Positions 34,289-42,654 of a stretch of DNA of 64,000 bases are shown here, one piece after another. Source of the stretch: Amycolatopsis umgeniensis (GTDB lineage: Bacteria > Actinomycetota > Actinomycetes > Mycobacteriales > Pseudonocardiaceae); contig NZ_JACHMX010000001.1 in NCBI RefSeq assembly GCF_014205155.1, forward strand, positions 5,394,001-5,458,000. The letters are read 5' to 3'. The notes beneath the pieces are model-generated. The model was not told where the DNA came from. It worked only from the letters and a program-made list of their open reading frames with translations, and did not search any database. How positions within the stretch are numbered: the first letter of the stretch is position 1; each line of letters opens with the position of its first letter. The translations under genes were made by a program, and so were the position numbers.

Positions 34289-35922
34289 AGCGGGATGTTC
34301 CCGTGCTTCTTGGGCGGCAGCGTCTCGCGTTTGCCCTGGAGCAGAGAGAGCGCCTTCGCGACGTGGCCGCGGGTGTGCGCGGGCACGATCACCGAGTCGA
34401 CGTAACCGCGCTCGGCAGCCGCGTACGGATTCAGGAGCGTGTCTTCGTACTCCTGGATCAGCTCGGCGCGCAGCGCGTCGACGTCCTTGCCGTCGGCGGC
34501 GGCCGCGGCGAGCGTCTTGCGGTGCACGATGTTCGCCGCGCCCTGTGCGCCCATGACCGCGACCTGCGCCGTCGGCCACGCCAGGTTGATGTCCGCGCCG
34601 AGGTGCTTCGACCCCATGACGTCGTACGCGCCGCCGTAGGCCTTGCGGGTGATGACGGTGACCAGCGGGACGGTCGCTTCGGCGTAGGCGTAGATCAGCT
34701 TCGCGCCACGCCGGATGATGCCGTTCCACTCCTGGTCGGTACCGGGCAGGAAGCCCGGGACGTCGACGAAGGTCAAGACCGGGATGTTGAACGCGTCGCA
34801 GGTGCGCACGAACCGCGCGGCCTTCTCGGACGCGTCGATGTCGAGGCAGCCGGCGAACTGGGTGGGCTGGTTCGCCACGATGCCGACGCTGCGCCCGTCC
34901 ACCCGGCCGAAACCGACGATGATGTTGGGCGCGAACAGTTCGTGCACCTCGAGGAAGTCGCCGTCGTCGACCACGCGGTTGATGACCTCGTGCATGTCGT
35001 ACGGCTGGTTCGGCGAGTCCGGGATCAGCGTGTCGAGCTCGCGATCCGACTCCGTGACGTCGTCGAAGAACCCGCCCGCGGGCGAGTCCGTCTCGAACAG
35101 CGGGGCCTCGGAGAGGTTGTTCGCGGGGAGGAACGAGAGCAGCTCCTTGACGTACGCGATGGCGTCTTCGTCGTCGGAACCGAGGTAGTGCGCGACACCC
35201 GAACGGGTGTTGTGCGTGCGCCCGCCGCCGAGCTCCTCGAAGGAGACCTCTTCGCCTGTCACGGTCTTCACGACGTCGGGGCCGGTGATGAACATGTGCG
35301 AGGTCTTGTCGACCATCACCACGAAGTCGGTCAGCGCGGGGGAGTAGACGTGCCCGCCCGCGTTGGCGCCCATGATCAGCGAGATCTGCGGGATGACGCC
35401 GGACGCCTTGACGTTGCGGTTGAAGATCTCGCCGTACAGCCCGAGCGAGACGACGCCTTCCTGGATCCGCGCGCCGCCGCCCTCGTTGATGCCGACGATC
35501 GGGCGGCCGGTCTTGATCGCCAGGTCCATCACCTTGACGATCTTCTCGCCGTACACCTCGCCGAGCGAACCGCCGAAGACGGTGACGTCCTGGCTGAACA
35601 CGCACACCGGACGGCCGTCGACGGTGCCGTAGCCGGTGACGACGCCGTCGCCGTAGGGCCGGTTCTTCTCCTGGCCGAAGTTGACCGAGCGGTGCTTCGC
35701 CAGCTCGTCGAGTTCGACGAACGAGCCCTCGTCCAGCAGCAGTTCGATCCGCTCGCGGGCCGTCTTCTTGCCCTTGGCGTGCTGTTTCTCCACCGCCCTC
35801 GCGGAACCCGCGTGCACCGCCTCGTCATACCGGCGGTACAGGTCGGCCAGCTTGCCGGCCGTGGTGTGGATGTCCGGTTCGTCCTCGGGCGGCGTCCCGA
35901 GCGGCTCCGTCGCACTGCTCAT
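34285..35922 (-). CDS. pccB: Propionyl/acetyl-CoA carboxylase beta subunit
   Basis: 545-residue carboxyltransferase that moves the carboxyl group from biotin to propionyl- or acetyl-CoA, giving methylmalonyl- or malonyl-CoA. AccD signatures: [29 protein letters not shown] (oxyanion site), '[16 protein letters not shown]', and in the C-terminal half '[24 protein letters not shown]' and '[21 protein letters not shown]'. TAGGCT eight bases before the ATG suggests a leaderless transcript. It partners accE directly and accA3 at 21444; the mutase operon at 499 uses its product. Substrate assignment is by overall likeness to AccD5/PccB. Confidence 0.94.
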   Translation of the reverse strand: MSSATEPLGTPPEDEPDIHTTAGKLADLYRRYDEAVHAGSARAVEKQHAKGKKTARERIELLLDEGSFVELDELAKHRSVNFGQEKNRPYGDGVVTGYGTVDGRPVCVFSQDVTVFGGSLGEVYGEKIVKVMDLAIKTGRPIVGINEGGGARIQEGVVSLGLYGEIFNRNVKASGVIPQISLIMGANAGGHVYSPALTDFVVMVDKTSHMFITGPDVVKTVTGEEVSFEELGGGRTHNTRSGVAHYLGSDDEDAIAYVKELLSFLPANNLSEAPLFETDSPAGGFFDDVTESDRELDTLIPDSPNQPYDMHEVINRVVDDGDFLEVHELFAPNIIVGFGRVDGRSVGIVANQPTQFAGCLDIDASEKAARFVRTCDAFNIPVLTFVDVPGFLPGTDQEWNGIIRRGAKLIYAYAEATVPLVTVITRKAYGGAYDVMGSKHLGADINLAWPTAQVAVMGAQGAANIVHRKTLAAAAADGKDVDALRAELIQEYEDTLLNPYAAAERGYVDSVIVPAHTRGHVAKALSLLQGKRETLPPKKHGNIPL

Positions 35923-35980
35923 GAATCCGCAGCCTAGCTACTCAGCGGTCACTTCGCGTGTGGCGTAGGCAACGTCCCGG

Positions 35981-36643
35981 CTAGAGGGCGGCGCGCACCA
36001 GACCGGACTCGTAGGCCGCGATCACCAGCTGCGCCCTGTCCCGTGCCGCGAGTTTGTGCAGGAGACGGCCGATGTGCGTCTTCACCGTCGCCAGCCCGAG
36101 GTGCAGCGTGCCGGCGATCTCGTCGTTCGACAGGCCGCGCGCGATCAGGCTCAAGACCTCACGCTCGCGGGTGGTGATGGTGTCGAGCGACGGCGCGACG
36201 CGCTGGCCGGATTCGGGCAGCCGGGCGAATTCGGCGATGAGCCTTCGCGTGATCGAGGGGGCGAGCAGTCCTTCACCCGCCGCGACGACCCTGATCGCTG
36301 TCAGCAGCTCGGCGGGCGGAGTGTCCTTCAGCAGGAATCCGCTCGCGCCCGCGCGCAGCGCCGAATAGACGTAGGCGTCGAGATCGAAGGTCGTCAGCAT
36401 CAACACGTGGACGCCTTCGGTGGCGGCCGAGGCGCAGATCCGCCTCGTCGCCTCGATCCCGTCGAGTTCCGGCATGCGGACGTCCATGAGCACGACGTCC
36501 GGGCGCTCCTTCTCGGCCAGTTCCGCCGCCTCCGCGCCGTTGCCCGCCTCCCCGACGACCTGGAGGTCCGGCGCGCTGTCGACGAGCACGCGGAAGCTGC
36601 CGCGCAGCAACGCCTGGTCGTCGGCGATCAGAACGCGGATCAT
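35981..36643 (-). CDS. NarL/LuxR-family response regulator
   Basis: 220-residue response regulator: receiver domain (IRVLIADDQALLRGSFRVLV; phosphoacceptor Asp in DVVLMDVRMPELDG at ~54; Thr/Lys switch in LTTFDL and LLKDTPP) and a C-terminal LuxR helix-turn-helix (TTREREVLSLIARGLSNDEIAGTLHLGLATVKTHI). The start overlaps the kinase stop by 4 bp, forming a kinase-regulator operon. Target genes are unknown. Confidence 0.93.
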   Translation of the reverse strand: MIRVLIADDQALLRGSFRVLVDSAPDLQVVGEAGNGAEAAELAEKERPDVVLMDVRMPELDGIEATRRICASAATEGVHVLMLTTFDLDAYVYSALRAGASGFLLKDTPPAELLTAIRVVAAGEGLLAPSITRRLIAEFARLPESGQRVAPSLDTITTREREVLSLIARGLSNDEIAGTLHLGLATVKTHIGRLLHKLAARDRAQLVIAAYESGLVRAAL

Positions 36644-37791
36644 CGTGTCCCCACTTCCTTGACGGCGTACGGCAGCCGCGCGAACACCCGGAATCCCCCG
36701 GCGGACCGTGGTCCCGCCTCGAAGTCACCACCGTAGACGGCGACGCGTTCGCGCATGCCGATCAAACCGTGCCCGCCGGTGGTCGAGGTCGCGCCTTCAC
36801 CGCGGCCGTCGTCGACGATCTCGACGCTGACCTCTCCCGGGCCTTCGGTGATCGTGATCCGGCAGACCGACGGCCCCGCGTGCTTCCAGACGTTGGTCAC
36901 CGCCTCCTGCGTGATGCGGTAGACCGAAAGCGCGACGCCTTCGGGAAGCTCGTCCACCCCCTCGCCGGTCAGCTCGACGCGCATCCCGGCCTCCCCGGCG
37001 CGCTCGACCAGCGTCCGCAGATCGGCGAGTTTCGGCGACGGTCCGAGCGCGACCTCGGGGGTACCGTCGCCGGATCGGAGGACGCCGAGCATCCGCCGGA
37101 GTTCGACGAGGGTTTCGCGGCTGGTGAGTTCGATGATCCGCAACGCTTCGCGCGCTTCTTCGGGTTGCTCCTTCGCGACGTGATTGCCCACCGCCGCCTT
37201 CACCGCGATCAGGCTCATGCTGTGCGCGACGACGTCGTGCATCTCGCGCGCGATGCGCAGCCGTTCGTCGGAAACCGCCTGATCGGCCTGGGACTCGGCG
37301 AGCAGGGCGAGGTTCGACTGCCGTTGCCGCGCCGTCCAGCCCAGCGCCCACGAGCCCGCCACCCCGCCGCCCGCCAGTGCCGTCGAAGCGAGCGTGCTCG
37401 GCCCGAGCTGAAGGAACTCCAGGAACGCGACCACGACCAGGCCCGCGCCCATCGCGATCAGTGAACGGGAACGCGGGTACTCCAGCGCCGTCGTGTAGAG
37501 CGCGGACGCGGTGGCCAGCGCGGCAGCCGGGCCGAGGCCGCCGCCCGCGAGCGAGGCGGGGATCAGTGTGGTCAGCGCGAGGGAGTAGGCCGTCACCGGC
37601 CGGTGACGGCGCAGCAGGATGGCGATCGCGCAGGCGCCGGTCGCGGCCCACGCGAGCCAAACCGGGATCGGGACGTTGAACGTCCACGTGTTCGCCGCGA
37701 GGTTCCCGCCGACGGCCACCACGAGCACCAGCGCGACGAGGATGTCGATCGTGTACGCCACCCGGTTAGGGAGCGCAGACGGCTGTTTCAT
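36640..37791 (-). CDS. Sensor histidine kinase (HPK7/DesK-like)
   Basis: 383-residue membrane kinase with ~5 N-terminal TM helices and no visible extracellular domain, then HisKA_3 with phospho-His in AREMHDVVAHSMSLI, an N-box (ITQEAVTNVWKHAG), and an ATP-lid area (IVDDGRGE, GHGLIGMRERVAVYGG). Such kinases usually sense membrane state or cell-envelope stress and phosphorylate the NarL regulator encoded by the overlapping downstream gene. Confidence 0.92.
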   Translation of the reverse strand: MKQPSALPNRVAYTIDILVALVLVVAVGGNLAANTWTFNVPIPVWLAWAATGACAIAILLRRHRPVTAYSLALTTLIPASLAGGGLGPAAALATASALYTTALEYPRSRSLIAMGAGLVVVAFLEFLQLGPSTLASTALAGGGVAGSWALGWTARQRQSNLALLAESQADQAVSDERLRIAREMHDVVAHSMSLIAVKAAVGNHVAKEQPEEAREALRIIELTSRETLVELRRMLGVLRSGDGTPEVALGPSPKLADLRTLVERAGEAGMRVELTGEGVDELPEGVALSVYRITQEAVTNVWKHAGPSVCRITITEGPGEVSVEIVDDGRGEGATSTTGGHGLIGMRERVAVYGGDFEAGPRSAGGFRVFARLPYAVKEVGTR

Positions 37792-37911
37792 AGGGCGAAC
37801 CTAGCCGGGCGTGCGACTTCCGCGCGTCCGTCCGGTGGAGGTCATCCTCAGGGTGGAGATCGGCTTCTCGTGACTGGTCCGGTCGTGGCTGGACTAGGTC
37901 GGAGAGGTGGG

Positions 37912-37958
37912 GGTTGTGTGGAAATGGGGACGTTGGATGTCCCTATTTCCACACAGCC
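37912..37958. repeat. Hairpin of the GGGACGTTG-apex family (copy 1)
   Basis: The arms 37912-37931 and 37939-37958 (GTGTGGAAAT... with ...ATTTCCACAC) pair around the apex GGGACGTTGGATGTCCC, with two mismatches. The same apex with different arms occurs at 59634 and 59751. It lies in the 320-bp gene-free stretch 37792-38111 between the kinase and MarR genes. Confidence 0.7.
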
Positions 37959-37974
37959 CTCTCGGGCCAGGGGT

Positions 37975-38018
37975 GAAGGGGCCCCATCGCTTCGTCTGAT
38001 GAAGCGAAAGGGCCCTTC
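37975..38018. repeat. Imperfect palindrome of the GAAGGGGCC family
   Basis: GAAGGGGCCCCATCGCTTC (37975-37993) pairs with GAAGCGAAAGGGCCCTTC (38001-38018) around GTCTGAT, with a short internal mismatch. With copy 1 of the apex family this accounts for the structure visible in 37792-38111. The remainder (to 38111) shows no gene. Confidence 0.6.
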
Positions 38019-38111
38019 GGGTCTTGTCGGGAGCGGGGTCGCGGGGCGGGGAGTGCACCCAACGCGGCATCGAGAGTCCCGATCGCGAGACCGTCGCGCC
38101 GGGACACACCC

Positions 38112-38531
38112 TCACGACACGCTACGAAGCGCGGTTACAGCGCCCTTCAGCTCCGGGTCGGCTTCGGCCTTGTCGAGCGCAGCCGCCAGTACCTCCCGGT
38201 AGGTCGGCTCGGTTTCGGCGTGCCTTTTCCTGCCTTCCTTGGTGATGCACGAATACACGCCGCGGCGGTCGTTCTCACAGGGGTCGCGTTCCGTCAGGCC
38301 GGCGTCTTCGAGGCGGACGACCATCCGGCTCACGGAACTCTGGTTGAGCCCGATCGCCTCGGCGAGTTCCTGCATGCGCAGGACGCCCTTCCCGGTCGCG
38401 GCCAGCTTGCCGAGCGCGCGGAACTCGGAGAGACCGAGTCCGTGCCGTCGCTGCAGTGCCTTCGCGAGTTCCTGCTCGATACGCCCGTGCAACGCGAGGA
38501 CGCGGCCCCACGCCAGTTCATCGCCGGTCAC
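38112..38531 (-). CDS. MarR-family transcriptional regulator
   Basis: 139-residue winged-helix protein: RRHGLGLSEFRALGKLAATGKGVLRMQELAEAIGLNQSSVSRMVVRLEDAGLTERDPCENDRRG carries the recognition helix and the DxR-type wing. MarR regulators usually repress a divergent gene and release on binding a phenolic or oxidant; the divergent gene here encodes a flavodoxin-fold reductase. A single Cys in DPCENDRRG sits in the wing. GTG 38531 has GGGAGG upstream. Confidence 0.9.
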   Translation of the reverse strand: MTGDELAWGRVLALHGRIEQELAKALQRRHGLGLSEFRALGKLAATGKGVLRMQELAEAIGLNQSSVSRMVVRLEDAGLTERDPCENDRRGVYSCITKEGRKRHAETEPTYREVLAAALDKAEADPELKGAVTALRSVS

Positions 38532-38550
38532 GGCGACCTCCCTTGATTCC

Positions 38551-38583
38551 TTGACACCAGTTTACATGCAGTGACAGAATCTG
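38551..38583. promoter_or_regulatory. Overlapping divergent promoters and MarR operator candidate
   Basis: For the plus-strand reductase gene: TTGACA (38551-38556), 18-bp spacer, CAGAAT (38575-38580). On the minus strand, TAAACT (38559-38564) is a possible -10 for the marR gene. CAGAATCTG (38575-38583) is an odd-centred palindrome flanked by TGCA on both sides, a candidate MarR site covering the forward -10. Confidence 0.5.
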
Positions 38584-38629
38584 CTTGCACATACATTTAC
38601 TTCGAAATCACTTCTGGGGGGGGGTCGCG

Positions 38630-39199
38630 ATGGCCGAAGATCGAAGTTTCCTGTTCCTTCTCGGGAGCGCCCGCGCCGGCGGCAACACGGAGATCCTGGC
38701 GAGGAGGGCGGCCAAGGAGCTTCCTCGTGGCGTCGGGCAGCGGTGGATCCGAACGGCCGAGGTCCCGTTGGCGCCTTTCGTCGACCGGAAGCACGACGGT
38801 GAGGATTTGGTGCCACCGGCCGGAAACGAGCGGTTGCTGCTCGACGCGACCTTCGCCGCCACGGATCTGGTGATCGCGTCGCCGGTGTACTGGTACAGCG
38901 TTTCGGCGTCGATGAAGCTGTACTTCGACCACTGGGCGGGTTGGCTGGATCAGCCCGAGTTGGAGTTCAAGGCGCGGATGCGCGGAAAGACCCTGTGGGG
39001 CGTGAGCGTGCTCGCCGAGCAGCCGGAGCAGGCGGAACCGCTGATCGGGACCTTGCGCAAAACCGCCGAATATCTCGGAATGCGGTGGGGTGGGCAGTTG
39101 CTCGGCAACGGGAGCCGCCCTGGTGATGTCCTGCTCGACGAGGGTGCGCTCAAGTCGGCCGAGGCCTTCTTCGCGGGCGCGGACCTCGTGCGCGTCTAA
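38630..39199 (+). CDS. NAD(P)H-dependent FMN reductase-like (flavodoxin fold)
   Basis: 189-residue flavodoxin-fold protein: FLFLLGSARAGGNTEILARRAAKEL is the phosphate-binding loop for FMN, and 'DLVIASPVYWYSVSASMKLYFDHWAGWLD' is the second flavin-contacting segment of NADPH-FMN reductases. The physiological substrate could be a quinone, azo dye or iron chelate. ATG 38630 follows a G-rich run (GGGGGGGG) acting as ribosome site. It diverges from the marR gene and overlaps the convergent NQO-type gene by 4 bp. Confidence 0.85.
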   Translation: MAEDRSFLFLLGSARAGGNTEILARRAAKELPRGVGQRWIRTAEVPLAPFVDRKHDGEDLVPPAGNERLLLDATFAATDLVIASPVYWYSVSASMKLYFDHWAGWLDQPELEFKARMRGKTLWGVSVLAEQPEQAEPLIGTLRKTAEYLGMRWGGQLLGNGSRPGDVLLDEGALKSAEAFFAGADLVRV

Positions 39200-39996
39200 A
39201 GGAGGTGAACGCCGTTCCCGCTCCGGCCGGGGGCGAGATCCGCGCGGAGGACCAGGTCCTCGTCGTAGTCGCCGCCGTTCTGACGGCGGAACGGGATCGG
39301 GTCGCGTGTGGACAGTGTCCGCAGCCGGTCGCGCAGCGCTTCGACGGCGGCGTCGTACTGCTCAGGGGAAACGCGGTCCGCTCCGCAGACCGTCACTGGG
39401 GGGAGGACAGACATTCCGGCGTACCACAGGGTTCCGTGCTGCAGCGGGAACAGCAGGTCGTCGATCTCGCCGTTCACGCCGCGCGGTCCGATCGTGGCCT
39501 CCGGTGCGCCCGCGGTCAGCAGGACCATGGCGCGCTTTCCGGCCAGTGCCCCTTCGCCGTAGCGCGACGTCTTGCCGTCGGAGCGCCGCACCCCGTAAGC
39601 GAAACCCTTGACGAAGACACGGTCGAACCAGCCCTTGAGGATCGCGGGCATTCCGTACCACCACAGGGGGAACTGGACGATCACGGTATCCGCCCAGTCC
39701 AGTTTTTCGTGCTCCGCGCGGATGTCGTCGCTGAGTTCGCCGGTCTCGAAGGCGGTCTTCGACGTCGAGCCGACGATCAGCCGATCGCTCTGTCCCGGCT
39801 CGAACGGCGCCGCCGAACCGGAATGCGCGGCCGCGCCGAAGTCGTCGGCGTCGACGACGGCCTTCCACTTCATCGCGTACAGGTCGGATTCCCGGACGTT
39901 CGCCCCCTGCGCGCGGAGCGTGCGCAACCCTTCGTCACGCAGCGCGCCGCCGAGGGAACGGGGTTCCGGATGCGCGAAGATCCACAACACGTTCAT
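39196..39996 (-). CDS. NAD(P)H dehydrogenase (quinone), NQO/MdaB-type flavodoxin fold
   Basis: 266-residue protein resembling the Flavodoxin_2 family: MNVLWIFAHPEPRSLGGALRDEG (FMN phosphate loop), 'DTVIVQFPLWWYGMPAILKGWFDRVFVKGFAYG' (flavin and quinone site), 'VLLTAGAPEATIG'. These enzymes reduce quinones by two electrons and avoid semiquinone radicals. ATG 39996 is the family start; the frame continues upstream without support. It converges with the FMN reductase and diverges from the GlxA-type regulator, which may control it. Confidence 0.88.
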   Translation of the reverse strand: MNVLWIFAHPEPRSLGGALRDEGLRTLRAQGANVRESDLYAMKWKAVVDADDFGAAAHSGSAAPFEPGQSDRLIVGSTSKTAFETGELSDDIRAEHEKLDWADTVIVQFPLWWYGMPAILKGWFDRVFVKGFAYGVRRSDGKTSRYGEGALAGKRAMVLLTAGAPEATIGPRGVNGEIDDLLFPLQHGTLWYAGMSVLPPVTVCGADRVSPEQYDAAVEALRDRLRTLSTRDPIPFRRQNGGDYDEDLVLRADLAPGRSGNGVHLL

Positions 39997-40066
39997 GTCA
40001 CCACCGTCCCCCGGGCTCCCGATCGACGCGAGTGGCCCGATGGCCAACATGTGCAAGAATCGAGCC

Positions 40067-41050
40067 ATGGGCATTTACGCGTATCCGGACCGTCATCGGG
40101 TCGCCGTGCTGGTCCGGCACGGCATGCTGGTGATGGAGCTGGGCATCGTCACGCGGCTGTTCGGCACGGCCAAATCGGCCGACGGCGAGAAGCTCTACGA
40201 CGTCGTCACCTGCACGCCGGAGCCGGGGGAGATCCGGACGGACGCCGATATCACCATCTCCGTCCCGCGCGGGCCCGAGGTGCTGGCCGAGGCCGACACC
40301 GTGGTCATCCCGGCGTCGTCCACCGAGTACGAGCCGACAGGGCAGGATCTCACCGAGCCGCTGGCCTGGGCGCTGGAGCTGATCCGGCCGGACGCCAGGA
40401 TCGCGTCGATCTGCACGGGCGCCTTCGTGCTCGCCGCCGCCGGCCTGCTCGACGGCCGGAAGGCGACCACGCACTGGCGTTCGGCGCTGGACTTCCAGGC
40501 GAAGTTCCCGAAGGTCGCCCTCGACCCCAACGTGCTCTACACCGACGACGGCAACGTGCTGACAGCGGCGGGCGTCGCGTCCGGGATCGACCTGTGCCTG
40601 CACATGATCCGCTGCGATCACGGTGCCTCCGTCGCGAACGAGGTCGCGCGGGGAACGGTCGTCTCGCCGCACCGGGAGGGCGGGCAAGCGCAGTTCATCC
40701 GGCGCCCGGTCCCGGAACCGCAGTCCTCGTCGACGGCGGCGGCGCGGGCCTGGGCGCTGGAAAACCTCGACAGGCCACTGACGTTGCGCGAACTCGCGGC
40801 GAAGGAGTCGATGAGCACGCGGACGTTCACGCGGCGTTTCCGGGACGAGGTCGGGGTTTCGGCGTTGCAGTGGCTGACCCAGCAGCGGGTCGAAAGGGCC
40901 CGTCAGCTGCTCGAGGAGACCGATTTGCCGGTGGACAGGGTCGCCACCGAGGCCGGTTTCGGCACCGCCGCTTCGCTGCGCCAGCATCTGCAAGCGGCGC
41001 TGGGGGTCTCGCCGAGCACGTACCGAAGCACCTTCCGTGAGGCCGTTTAG
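40067..41050 (+). CDS. GlxA-family AraC regulator with DJ-1/PfpI domain
   Basis: 327-residue regulator: an N-terminal DJ-1/PfpI amidase-like domain (AVLVRHGMLVMELGIVTRLFG ... IASICTGAFVLAAAGLLDGRKATTHW, with the elbow Cys in ICTGAF) and a C-terminal AraC DNA-binding region (ALENLDRPLTLRELAAKESMSTRTFTRRFRDEVGVSALQWLTQQRVERARQLLEETDLPVDRVATEAGF). It diverges from the quinone reductase gene by 70 bp, a common target arrangement. Ligand unknown. Confidence 0.92.
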   Translation: MGIYAYPDRHRVAVLVRHGMLVMELGIVTRLFGTAKSADGEKLYDVVTCTPEPGEIRTDADITISVPRGPEVLAEADTVVIPASSTEYEPTGQDLTEPLAWALELIRPDARIASICTGAFVLAAAGLLDGRKATTHWRSALDFQAKFPKVALDPNVLYTDDGNVLTAAGVASGIDLCLHMIRCDHGASVANEVARGTVVSPHREGGQAQFIRRPVPEPQSSSTAAARAWALENLDRPLTLRELAAKESMSTRTFTRRFRDEVGVSALQWLTQQRVERARQLLEETDLPVDRVATEAGFGTAASLRQHLQAALGVSPSTYRSTFREAV

Positions 41051-41111
41051 GAGAGGCGCAGCGAGCTGACTTCCTGGTAACTTACCCAGAAATAAGTTCC
41101 GGAGGTGGTCA

Positions 41112-41828
41112 GTGCCTACAGCGCCTGCAGCGAAGGCCCTCAAGTTCGCCGAGCGTGTGCTGTTCGGCGTCGCCGCGATCGGCACCGTGTATTCCGCCAG
41201 GACGGGCAACCGGCGGTTGCAACTGGTGACCAAACCGGCCGCGGTCCCTGTGCTCGCCGCTCGCGTCGTCCGGGCGCAAACGCTTGCACCGGGGGAGAAG
41301 GGCCTGCTCGTCGCCGGTCTGGTCGCGGCCGGCGCGGGCGACCATTTCATGGGCAGGTCGCACGAGGACGGCGAGCTGATCAAGGGCGCGACTTCGTTCG
41401 GTGTGATGCAGGTGCTGTATTCCGCGCTGCTGTGGCGTCGTGGTGCTCGTCCGCGTCCCGCGACGGCGCCGCCCCGGCTCGCGGCGTGGGCGGCGGCCGC
41501 GGTCGCGATGGCGCTGCCGAAACCGTCTCCGGTTTCCTCGGTGCTCTCGGTCTACGGAGGCTTGCTGAGCACGACGTCGACCCTCGCGGCCGACCCGGCC
41601 TTGGCGCCGAAGGCCAAGGTCGCGGGCGGGATGGTGGTCCCGTCGGGCGATCGCCGGACCTGGATCGCCGCCGGGGCCCTGCTGTTCTCCGCGTCGGACC
41701 TGGCGATCCTCATCCGCCGCAACTTCGTCACCAGCGAGCGGGTGCGGGCCAACCTCGAGACCTTCGTGCTGACCTCGTACCTCGCCTCGCAGTGGCTGCT
41801 CGTCGAGGGTATGACCGCGGAAGACTAA
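41112..41828 (+). CDS. YhhN/TMEM86-family lysoplasmalogenase-like membrane protein
   Basis: 238-residue protein with about eight hydrophobic segments and the family's polar signatures: LVTKPAAVPVLAAR, AAGAGDHFMGRSHEDGELIKGATSFGVMQ, LSVYGGLLST and a C-terminal ASDLAILIRRNF...TSYLASQWLLVEGM. Members hydrolyse the vinyl-ether bond of lysoplasmalogens, though bacterial roles are mostly unproven. GTG 41112 is preceded by GGAGGTGG. Single gene; the next gene has its own promoter. Confidence 0.85.
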   Translation: MPTAPAAKALKFAERVLFGVAAIGTVYSARTGNRRLQLVTKPAAVPVLAARVVRAQTLAPGEKGLLVAGLVAAGAGDHFMGRSHEDGELIKGATSFGVMQVLYSALLWRRGARPRPATAPPRLAAWAAAAVAMALPKPSPVSSVLSVYGGLLSTTSTLAADPALAPKAKVAGGMVVPSGDRRTWIAAGALLFSASDLAILIRRNFVTSERVRANLETFVLTSYLASQWLLVEGMTAED

Positions 41829-41833
41829 AAAGT

Positions 41834-41880
41834 TAAGTACTTACTTGACTATCGCGCGACGCGGGCGCATAGTTAAGCAT
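41834..41880 (+). promoter_or_regulatory. Leaderless arsR-like promoter with palindrome
   Basis: TTGACT (41845-41850), 17-bp spacer, CATAGT (41868-41873). Transcription would then start at or next to the GTG at 41881, giving a leaderless mRNA; no ribosome site is present. TAAGTACTTA (41834-41843) is a perfect 10-bp palindrome, and AGTTAAG occurs on both sides of the promoter (41831 and 41871): candidate autoregulatory sites. Confidence 0.55.
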
Positions 41881-42213
41881 GTGCCTAACCAATGGTTGGA
41901 TCAGGTGTTCAAGGCGCTGTCCGACGGGACGCGCCGCGAAATGATCGAGCGCCTCACCCGGGGACCCGCCTCGGTGGGGGAGCTCGCGCAGCCGTTGTCG
42001 ATGTCGCTGCCCGCCGTGATGCAGCACCTCCAGGTGCTCGAAACCTGCGGGCTGGTCCGGACGGAGAAGGCAGGGCGCGTCCGCACCTGCCACCTCGAAC
42101 CGGACGGTCTGCGGAGGGCCGAAGACTGGCTCGTCGGGCAGCGCACCGGCTGGGAACACCGCCTCGATCGCCTTGGTGGCTTTCTGGACTCCGATGAAGG
42201 GAAACGGTCATGA
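41881..42213 (+). CDS. ArsR-family transcriptional regulator
   Basis: 110-residue winged-helix regulator: VFKALSDGTRREMIERLTRGPASVGELAQPLSMSLPAVMQHLQVLETCGLVRTEKAGRVRTCHLEPDGLRRAEDWL. No ELCVCDL metal site is present, so it is not a metal sensor of the classic type. It belongs to the ArsR group fused operonically with SRPBCC proteins. GTG 41881 has no ribosome site and appears leaderless. The stop overlaps the SRPBCC start (ATGA). Confidence 0.92.
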   Translation: MPNQWLDQVFKALSDGTRREMIERLTRGPASVGELAQPLSMSLPAVMQHLQVLETCGLVRTEKAGRVRTCHLEPDGLRRAEDWLVGQRTGWEHRLDRLGGFLDSDEGKRS

Positions 42214-42650
42214 CGGTCAAACACGCCACTTTCACCCTCGAACGCGTCTATTCCGTGCCGCCGGAACGGGTTTTCGCGGCCTGGGCCGATCCCGCCGAGA
42301 AGGCAGGCTGGTTCACCGTGTCCGGCGGTGAGCATTCCCTGGACTTCCGCGTCGGCGGCCGCGAGGTCACCACGGGGCCCACCGGCGACGGGCGGAAGCT
42401 GATCGCGGACTCGCGCTACGAGGACATCGTCGACAACGAGCGGATCGTCTACGCGACGACCCTGTCCACCGACGACGTCCTCGCGACCGTTTCGCTCACG
42501 ACGGTGCTGCTCGAAGCCGAAGCGGGCGGAACCCGGCTGACGTTGATCGAACAGGGTACTTTCCTCGACGGGCACGAAGAACCGAATTGGCGGGAGCAGG
42601 GCACCGGCTGCTGGCTCGACGACCTGGGCAAGGCCTTGTCGGCATCATGA
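42210..42650 (+). CDS. SRPBCC (AHSA1-like) domain protein
   Basis: 146-residue START/AHSA1-fold protein: FTLERVYSVPPERVFAAWADPAEKAGWF, HSLDFRVGGREVTTGP, ERIVYATTLSTDDVLATVSLTTVLLEAEAGGTRLTLIEQGTFLDGHE, GTGCWLDDLGKAL. The fold encloses a hydrophobic ligand pocket; no catalytic role is established for this branch. Its 4-bp overlap with the ArsR gene is the usual arrangement. The ligand could be the signal sensed by the pair, which is inference. Confidence 0.9.
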   Translation: MTVKHATFTLERVYSVPPERVFAAWADPAEKAGWFTVSGGEHSLDFRVGGREVTTGPTGDGRKLIADSRYEDIVDNERIVYATTLSTDDVLATVSLTTVLLEAEAGGTRLTLIEQGTFLDGHEEPNWREQGTGCWLDDLGKALSAS

Positions 42651-42654
42651 AGGC

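Noticed and set aside
32449..35937. Very long open frame (about 1160 codons) on the plus strand
   Set aside because: It runs antisense through the DUF397, XRE, accE and pccB genes; composition is Arg/Asp/Val-rich with no recognisable domain, as expected from third-position GC bias.
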